A DNA stretch of 64,000 nt from Deroplatys truncata (Eukaryota; Arthropoda; Insecta; Mantodea; Mantidae), in contig CM060990.1 of NCBI GenBank assembly GCA_030765065.1, positions 458,264,321 through 458,328,320 on the forward strand, given 5' to 3'. Below are positions 56,841-64,000 of this stretch, piece after piece. Positions within the stretch are counted from its first letter, which is position 1. Each line of letters begins with the position of its first letter. Position numbers and translations under genes: made by a program. The notes under the pieces are model-generated. The model did no database searches and had not been told where the DNA came from. It saw only the letters and a list, made by a program, of their open reading frames with translations.

Positions 56841-57945
56841 TGCTTTATTTGTTTTTATATTGTGTATTCAAAAAACATCGACAGTCAGTTGCCTGAAATA
56901 AAATAGATCCTGGACAGGGACTTTAGGCATTGGTATGTTTTGTATATAATCACAAGCAATGGAAAGAATGTTTTTACCAATTTTTTCATCTGATCTATCT
57001 TGTTGCAAGGCACTGTAAAACTTCCTACTACTTATGTGAACAGCCAGTTCAGCAGCTGCGACACGCTTTGCAGTGTCATTTGTGTGTGGGAATTTTAACT
57101 TTAATTTTAGCTCCTCGCAGACACAGCAGCAGTCTATCTGTGACTGTCGAAACTATCTTTAAAATATTTGAAATGGAAAGAATAGCTCATTTCGGTACCT
57201 GGAAATTTCTCTTTGAAGTGCTTATACATTATTTTTACATCCAAATCAGAGCTAAGATGTTTAATTGTCTTGCCACTATAATGACTCCTGAAATGAAATG
57301 ACTGGATATGTTCGTGAACCTTTATTTTAGTGTCAGGGAGTAGTGTGAGGCTGGTGTGTTTCCCACGTTTGTCCACAGGACTTTTACCTTGAAATTTGAG
57401 CACTCTCAGTCTTCAAATGTGCTTCTCCCTCAAACTAGGATAGAAAGAAACACAGTTAAACAATACATTTGTTCTTTTTGTGCCTACCATTAAGTGATAC
57501 TTCAATGAATTCTTTCTGCTTTGCTTGCCTGGATCATTTCTTGGTCTTCTTCTTTTCACATCTTCAGTGTCTATTTGACTTTGTAGAAATATATCCTGTT
57601 CATCCTTGGAAGAATAGTTGTTATAAAACTTACTGAAGACATCCAGCCGATTCTCTTCAGGGATAACATTATCAAGGTATTTGTTTTTGCACCCAGAATC
57701 AGGGTTTTATAAGTATTTGGATATAACTACATATACTTGGATATAGTAACTGAACATTGAATATTATTTGTATCTTGTATCTAATGACACTCATTCCCAA
57801 TGCCTTTAGTTGTAATAACTTTCCCAGCATGATTATCATATCCTTTACCCATTAATCTAGCCATTTTAATTATATTTCCTTTATATCCACTAGTATTAGC
57901 TTTTCTCTTTCCAATAAACTCATATTTATCTTCAGAACCACTCAT
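56163..57945 (-). pseudogene. uncharacterised transposon protein (DUF7869-like type)
   Basis: Minus strand, ATG at 57943-57945, last stop near 56160, about 590 codons with several breaks. Readable blocks in order: MSGSEDKYEFIGKRKANTS, then LMGKGYDNHAGKVITTKG (57790-57945); HIQSFHFRSHYSGKTIKHL and MYKHFKEKFPG (57180-57310); CCCVCEELKLKLK with AKRVAAAELAVHISSRKFY (57010-57125); ACDYIQNIPMPKVPVQDLFYF (56885-56950). After the TA tract come NRALMRYALF, EHLFPIRGHSYLDRDRDF (56635-56690) and FGISNLYHFV to the end. I know this succession from an arthropod/cnidarian family of unknown function (DUF7869-type). The RGHS...DRDF block could be part of an RNase H-like nuclease fold, but that is inference. 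Confidence 0.65.
56804..56837. repeat. (TA)n microsatellite inside the transposon gene
   Basis: About 17 TA units between two coding blocks of the element at 55687-58282. Confidence 0.95.
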
Positions 57946-58282
57946 CTTGAACAACAACTGTTATCTGTGAAAATGTGTTATGTGAACAAATCAACAATGA
58001 ACAGTATTGCATTATTGTGCACCATTTACTCACTTTGTTTTACTAGGTTAACCAACTTTGAATATAATCAGAAATAACATTTTTGTTAAAAGGCCAGAAG
58101 TCCAGGACATCCGCCCTTCTAACATAAACTATTACATTTTAGAGACCAGTTTAACCATTTGTACTGGAATTCTTAAAGCCATTTTAAGATAAAACGATGT
58201 GTCTATGGTAGGAGAACATTATTTAAACAAGAATAGATTTTGAAAAAAATGTGACTTCCGCCCTTTTAACAAATAGCGATTC

Positions 58283-58680
58283 AATTATGTGCATATCTAT
58301 AACCCCAACTTTAGATTTAGATGCATTAATTTTCGTAGATGACCCACTTGCACTAGCTTACTTAGAAGATGATTATAATGACCAGTATATTGCCTCAACC
58401 GGTAGCAGATAACAACTTTACAGAAACATCGACAGAGAAGCAAATATAATGGCTTTCCGTGGCGAAGAGTAAGTTCCAAGAAAAATTCTATATTAACAGC
58501 AAAATTTTAAATAGACTAAATTAATTTGAGTATCTTGGTTAAAAATAGTCTTTTCTCAAAGAATCGCATATAGCCTGGACAATTCTTAAATTTATCCATA
58601 TGAATCATAAGCAGAGTAACGAAATCATCCCCAGTCCAAAGACACGCACGTGTTCATCCATATGAAGACGTATCTTGGGC
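58283..58680. other. spacer, nothing recognised
   Basis: AT-rich interval between the TIR element and the non-LTR tail. Confidence 0.4.
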
Positions 58681-59020
58681 TATGGAAATGAAGCGTGAAC
58701 CTTACAGAAAGCAGATGAGAGTGGCATTACTGCCAATGAAATTAAGTTCATGCACCGAAGAGCAGGCTATACTAAGTGGGATAGAAAAATAAATGATATT
58801 CTTCATGTATCCGCCATAGAATAGGTCCTGGATTACATCCATCAGTATCAGAAAACTGGAGACAAAACTGGAGGTAGAATTCCCAAGTGAGTCTTCAACT
58901 ATATGCCAAATCGGAAAGCATTATTGGGTCGCCCAATGAAGAGATGGATAGAAAACTTCAGTAGAACATAATAACAGGTCCTTGAGGACTCTTACCTGTC
59001 AGGATGATGATGATAATTAT
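58681..59020 (+). pseudogene. non-LTR retrotransposon ORF2 C-terminal tail
   Basis: YGNEA-stop-TLQKADES is followed by ITANEIKFMHRRAGYTKWDR and KINDILHVS. Later, after stops, come YMPNRKALLGRPMKRWIENF and the end near 58975. The order matches the ORF2 tail of the same broad non-LTR group as 7404-7720 ('YG.E.WTL.K..ES...EI.F.RR.AGYT..DRK.N.DI ... GRP.KRW'). It ends in a GATGATGATGATAAT stretch (58995-59017), a simple-repeat 3' tail as seen in some non-LTR clades. It is strongly 5'-truncated with at least four stops. Confidence 0.78.
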
Positions 59021-59769
59021 CATGACCTCAGAATAAATTGATGCAATTTATTTTATTCCATGCCATATGCAGCATTTAATTTCATTATCTAAAATTTAAT
59101 TTTGTGTATAAACATAATGTTTATCCAACTAAATGCATATGTGCGATTTTTACTAGTGGACACTTTAGGCCCCAACGGGTACAGCATGTTATAAAAATAG
59201 CTTGGGCTTCCAAGGATTAATGTACAGTCTGCACCAGCGATAGTGGATTGATGTAAACAAAGCAAGAGGTCGGCTTATCCTTCTCAATGCCTGAGTTACG
59301 AAAGCATAATTGGTTTAGATATCACATGTTGATGCTCCAAGCGTAATGATGGACAGGTAATTTAGAAATTCATGATTTGGAGTTCAGTTTATCAGCAAAG
59401 GTACGATATGAAAAACCCTTTAAAACTATGGAGAATGAATTCCAAATCTATGTAATTTAATGTGTCTTGTATAATAAGTTGCTGTGTTACAGTATGTATA
59501 ACCCTTAGGGAACTTCAACTACTCAGACAAAGATGTATAACTACGTAAGACTAATAAAGCGAATAGTCATTAGTAGATCTCTTTGGCGCTCATTACGTTT
59601 CACTTAATAACGTATATAAATACGACATAGGAATCTTACTTAAGGCACATCAGAATTTAAATACCTTCAAACAGGGAAAGCTTATCTTTGCTACTAACGT
59701 GTGCAACGCTTTCGAGTTAAAGAACTCAATAGTAAGTAATTTTGTTCTAATGAATAAAGGAAATTAAAA

Positions 59770-59840
<71 letters not shown>

Positions 59841-62560
59841 ATAGTACTACAATATGATTATATAATATACCTTTGCAAAAGATACCCATTTTAGAGAAGT
59901 TCAATGGTGTTCAATATAAATAAAAAAAATAAAAACAAGGTGGGCTTTATTTCTCATTGTCTTGGTATTAAGAGTAAAAAGTGGGCTAAGGCATGTCTCG
60001 TTGATACCCCAAGCGCAGTGTCGGAAGTTAATTTAGAAGTGTAGGTAATGGAGACGAGTTTGTCGTTAAAGCGTGCACTGTGTTGTAGAGTAGTTGACAC
60101 TTTTCATAACTCACAACAAAATGCCGAGGATGGATCGCTACCTAACTGATTAAGTTATAGGCCTAAAACGACAAGGATGTGGAATGGGGTAAATTAAATT
60201 CTTTGTTTCCAAATGCTTGAATACTTCCAATCTGGTTTACTGTGTTTGTATAAGATCCTTCCACTTTATAACATTCACAAGAAAACTGCTTTAAATATTT
60301 CCTTTCCTAGTATAAAACATTAACAGCAATAACCCTGCAATACATGTATATTTAGCTTAATTCTAACCTCTATATATATAACATTCGAAAAACGAATTAA
60401 CAGTAATGGCATTTTCAACAACTCAGTTATTCCGAAACGTTACATACACTATTGCATATGCTCAGCTTTATAAGTGACATTGAAGCCATACAGCTCGTTC
60501 CCCTAGTTTAATTCTATCTGCATATTTCTTGCAACTTCTTGATCCGCAAACAATTATCAAAATACAAATTAAGAAGAATTTAATTGGTTTTACCAATTGG
60601 TATGGCCTTCGCTTCCGCACGCATCTAGTAATGGCATTCCGAAGCTATGCATACGTACGTCTGTTATATTAAATTTGTGGTTTTCTACTTACAAAATTAT
60701 TACGGCTGAATTTAAAATAAAGCCGAAAGTTAGACGTACGCCGTAATTTCTTGCTCGCGAGTCTCCTGTTGAAAAGTGGGCCACGCTAGGCACCCTCTTC
60801 CTTCTTCCGTCGGTCGTGTTGCTCGCTTCCAGTTGGGGACGGAGGAAACTTTAGCGATCACGCTGCTCTTCCCCATGTAGTGGCGGACAGTTCTGTCCTC
60901 TGCTCCGACGTAATTCCAGTAGCGACCTCAGGTACTTGTATAGCTGCTACGTTACCCAAGTTTAAATAATAAGCCAATAGTTCTGATCGCTAAAGATATC
61001 TCCTAGGACAAGGATCACCTCCTCTGGTCATACTCCGGACTGCCGTGGAGGGAATTGTACAAAATGGCACAAGCGGGAAATGCATATTTCGTTTATAACA
61101 ATATCAAAAGAAATACAAATCTACCGTGCATTCATGTTTTGTAATATTAGCTGACTTTTAAAGAATGTATGTTATATAAAAGCGTCTCATTCGGAAACCT
61201 CAGGCATTCAAACGAAAATTCGTTTACAAAACAATGCAATAAAACACATTGATATGACTCTACTTCTTTATCGCTTACGAAACTTCAAAATATGTAACTC
61301 GTACGTAACATCTTTACAATAATTGTGAACTTTCATTTTACTTAATACAAATCGCAAGTTAAATATTTTCAAACTACTTTTAAATATACTTAAAATTATG
61401 CATATATAAAAAGAAAGCAATGGTATTTAAATAATCCCAAATAAAATCACAATATGACTTATTACTAATACGACACTAGTTTATATATATGTACACACAC
61501 ATCATTATCTGGCTATCTGATGTTGCACGGATAGGTTTTTTTAACTCGAATGTCAAACTAATTACTTAATTTCATTTAGCTCTCCCCGTTCTTTATAAAA
61601 TTTTAGTACAATGAATCCTCCCCTTTACCACTTATATTTTTAATTTTCTACAGCCCCGGCTATTACTAATAACTTACAAAAATCCCCTGATATTCACACA
61701 AAGGGATGAGAAATATCGGCGGAACATCTGACTTCCTTCACGTCCATCGCGATAGTCTTCCAAGTTCTAGAAATGCTGCATAGCCTATAAATACCCTTTG
61801 GCGGTGGAAAAATCATCGGCCGGAATGCTCAAGTATTGTTTCTTTTTCTTTTTTTAGATAATCACAGTGTATAATTTAATTTAATACTTTCGTTTATTTA
61901 ATAAAATAAAATCGACATAATTTTCACATAATGCATAGACTCCTAACATATGTACAACAAAATATAGGTGAAGCTCATGAATATGAAGATTTCTCACTGC
62001 CAGGGTAAACATTAAAGCGCTTTGGAAGAGGCATCGAGAAAAATAATTTTCTGAGTTGATAATTATAAGTTTACCGATTTCTAGTTTTACCTGAAGACAA
62101 TTTTCTTTTTTATAAAATTATTTAACACTCCCTACTAACATTCTTGAATATAACATACGAAAGGAATCAAACAATATTATCTTACTTGAGGGTTATTAAA
62201 ACGTGTATGTTGGCACTGGTAACGCAAGTGTATCGTGCCGTTATAAGCAGATTCGATTTTCTTTTGTTTTGCTTATATATAGTACATCTGCGGTATTTGT
62301 CTTAATTTAAATGTATATTCTTAGAGGAACAGGTATTTTCTACTCCACGGCGTTTATAACTAATCAAAGCGTTCTTCGCAAGGATGTGGTTTTATATTTT
62401 AATGTGTTCGTATTTAAGTACAACAGTTTTGTAAATACTTTTTAATTGTTAATTATTTATGAAATTAAATTAGAAAGAATTTTATAGATATGTCCGTTTG
62501 AAGGAATTTGACTTTTCAGTGGTGAAGAACTATCAGAAACAGTTGAGTGACTTTTGAAAT
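59021..62560. other. 3.5-kb interval without recognisable genes
   Basis: It contains the TAG microsatellite at 59770-59840 and a GC- and CpG-richer patch at about 60740-61070, which stands out but has no codable family. Otherwise AT-rich. Confidence 0.4.
59770..59840. repeat. (TAG)n microsatellite
   Basis: About 24 AGT/TAG units without interruption. Confidence 0.98.
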
Positions 62561-62566
62561 GATCCT

Positions 62567-62645
62567 ACATACACACGCGCACACACACACATACATACAT
62601 GCATACATACATACATACATACAGACACAGACAGACAGACAGACA
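62567..62645. repeat. compound microsatellite (CA)n-(CATA)n-(CAGA)n
   Basis: ACACACGCGCACACAC passes into CATACATACATG and then ACAGACAGACAG. Open frames on both strands across it are artefacts. Confidence 0.97.
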
Positions 62646-62999
62646 TGCAAGTTTTCTCTCTTTATAATAATATATTGCGCAACAATATGCATTTTCAGGG
62701 AATTAAGGAACATTAGTGCACGTTCGATGCTGCAGTAGGGCGAATAACGACCGCAATTTTGCCCCTACTTCATACAGGCTTCTAGGAAGTGAATCCAAAT
62801 TGTACACCACTGAACAAGGAATGGAATACACTGATTCAAGTAAACCCCACCTTGCAGCTGACCGGGGGCCTTATTTGTTTACATCGGTCCTGATGGTGAT
62901 GAGCTCACTTATTACTCTACTCTTGATGTTTACTTTCCTAAGTAATAATTATATTCGGCTCATATTAGCACTTTTGACTGTTTTACCTTATGTCTATTA

Positions 63000-63217
63000 T
63001 GATGAAAAAAAATGTTGTTTGTTAACGACGCTGTCAATTGCCAGGATCACATCAGCGCCATCGGTGTGCCGGAATTTCGTCCCGCAGGAGCTATTTTACG
63101 TGCTATTAAGTCTAGTGACATGGGACTGTCTCACACTTTAAAATCATCGGTTTGGGTTTGAACCCGCGACCTTGGGATCCGTAGGCAGCACCTAACCAAC
63201 TTAGCCAACCAGACCGA
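63000..63217 (-). mobile_element. tRNA-derived SINE
   Basis: On the minus strand from 63217: CGGTCTGGTTGGCTAAGTTG and GTTAGGTGCT (A box), then GGTCGCGGGTTCAAACCC (B box, about 63148-63165). The body contains AGCACGTAAAATAGCTCC and GGCACACCGATGGCG and ends in a T-rich run near 63006. The head is of the same class as the interrupted SINE at 45873-46145, but the body differs, so it is a separate family. The apparent 141-codon frame at 62716-63141 reads through this SINE backwards and is not a gene. Confidence 0.8.
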
Positions 63218-63362
63218 CTACTTACAATGAAGCTACAAGACTGTAAAAGGACACATTATTCAATTCTCCTCATTTTACATGTCACAGCTTCAGGTCTGAC
63301 AGAGGCGGGGAACCCGTGCATTGTTTTTCAATGCAGGTTCTTTAAACTTCTCTCGGTATATA

Positions 63363-64000
63363 CAGAGTGAATCACCTAAAACTTGTACCGCAAATATTTC
63401 GGAAATGGAAAGTGCTATTGATGTGCAGTATTCACATCATTGATTGGTAGTCAGGGGTTTGTACATTTAGCCTATAAACAGATTTTAGTAATACTGCGAA
63501 AGTGTATTTTTTGAGCAAACATACAATTTTTTAATGCAACAATGCCTAGTTACATCAACAGAATAAAGGTAGAGTAAATTAGAATGTCAATGGTCTTTGT
63601 TGCAGGATTCTAGTGCAAGTGGTATACGAGAAATCGTATTTTGAAAAGTTTCCACCCCAACAATTGTTTGTCCCATTCAACCTGCTTAGTTGCTAGGTAC
63701 GATGTTGTTATGTTTGTTTGCATTGTGTTTTCTGTTCATTGATTGCATTGCGACTTTCTGGTCAGTTTGTGACAGTTCAAGCAGTAAGTCGTGAGTGGAA
63801 GATGGGGTTTACTAATGCAGAAAAAGCCGACTTGCTCATGGTGTATGGAGAGTGTAGGAAGAATGCAGTGCGTTCCTGTACGATGGGTGCGGAAACCTAT
63901 CCCAATAGACGTAACCATCTCGGCAATTATTTATCAACTTCTTCAACCAATTACGTGAACGTGGTACTGTAACACCTAGAAAACGTAACAGAAACAAACA
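63363..64000 (+). mobile_element. 5' end of a Tc1/mariner-superfamily transposon, cut by the window edge
   Basis: TA at 63361-63362 followed by CAGAGTGAATCACC, the same style of terminus as the foldback elements (CAGGGTGAGCC). About 440 bases later begins a DUF4817-type helix-turn-helix protein. The 3' part is outside the window. Confidence 0.6.
63802..64000 (+). pseudogene. DUF4817-type transposase N-terminus (partial)
   Basis: MGFTNAEKADLLMVYGECRK and SCTMGAETYPNRR are followed, in a shifted frame from about 63915, by PSRQLFINFFNQLRERGTVT and PRKRNRNK up to the window edge. This is the helix-turn-helix N-terminus that precedes the DDE domain in this transposase group. One frameshift near 63912 separates the halves. 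The rest is not visible, so activity cannot be judged beyond that break. Confidence 0.75.

Larger units (their letters stand above)
55687..58282 (-). mobile_element. 2.6-kb DNA transposon with 26-30-bp TIRs, unassigned superfamily
   Basis: The left end begins GAATCGCTATTTGTTAAAAG and continues GGGCGGAGTCC. The right end, reversed, has the same 26 bases and then AAGTC. The core TTTGTTAAAAGGGC recurs in inverted or direct form inside both ends (about 55892-55912, 58083-58100, 58108-58122), so each end has subterminal copies. The flanks are ttatat and aattat; a target duplication cannot be read with certainty. It encodes one broken protein on the minus strand. A (TA)n tract at 56804-56837 interrupts that gene. 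Confidence 0.75.

Noticed and set aside
62716..63141. 141-codon open frame with hydrophobic segments that might look like a membrane protein
   Set aside because: Its 3' half is the antisense of a tRNA-headed SINE, and the start lies in low-complexity sequence; no family resemblance.

Overview
The window is repeat-rich, AT-rich nuclear DNA from an arthropod, most likely an insect. Every coding remnant I can recognise belongs to a transposable element, and all except a short open stretch running off the right edge carry frameshifts, stops or internal deletions. The families present are piggyBac-like, several Tc1/mariner-superfamily types, a Ty3/gypsy-type LTR element, non-LTR retrotransposon tails, tRNA-headed SINEs, and a Polinton/Maverick-type element with a family B DNA polymerase. 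I found no host protein-coding gene, no rRNA gene and no credible tRNA gene. The species cannot be fixed from the sequence alone.

Layout. 1-640: gypsy-type reverse transcriptase remnant (minus). 888-3143: decayed piggyBac-like element. 4315-5894: inverted (foldback) derivative of a Tc1/mariner-superfamily transposon. 7404-7720: non-LTR retrotransposon 3' tail. 8490-8720 and 14213-14490: transposase C-terminal remnants. 10090-10705 and 13800-14090: SINEs. 15699-16322: an apparently perfect 316-bp tandem duplication. 16900-17514: a second foldback element of the same family, with TA target duplication. 21204-22564: full-length but dead Tc1 element sitting in a TA microsatellite. 23838-24775: diverged tandem duplication. 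26271-32064: LTR retrotransposon with paired LTRs and a large in-frame deletion fusing reverse transcriptase to integrase. 32401-45872: the Polinton-type element. 51304-51780: deletion derivative of a mariner-like gene. 55687-58282: 2.6-kb terminal-inverted-repeat element encoding an uncharacterised protein family. 58681-59020: another non-LTR tail. 63000-63217: SINE. 63363-64000: 5' end of a transposon running off the window.

The most interesting object is 32401-45872. It is a 13.5-kb, nearly palindromic element: two inverted arms of about 5.8 kb each carry a copy of the same protein-primed-type DNA polymerase gene, around a unique core of about 1.9 kb. Its ends begin AG...CT and it is flanked by a perfect 6-bp target duplication (GACGCT). 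It interrupts a SINE whose uninterrupted paralogue lies at 13800-14090 in this same window and gives the empty-site sequence. The 6-bp duplication, the 5'-AG ends and the polymerase are Polinton hallmarks. However, no integrase, capsid, protease or packaging ATPase gene is visible, and both ends derive from the same parental terminus. It looks like an integrated inverted dimer (copy-back or snap-back product) of a protein-primed replicon.

A second candidate for something undescribed is the 55687-58282 element, whose protein belongs to an arthropod family without an assigned transposase class.
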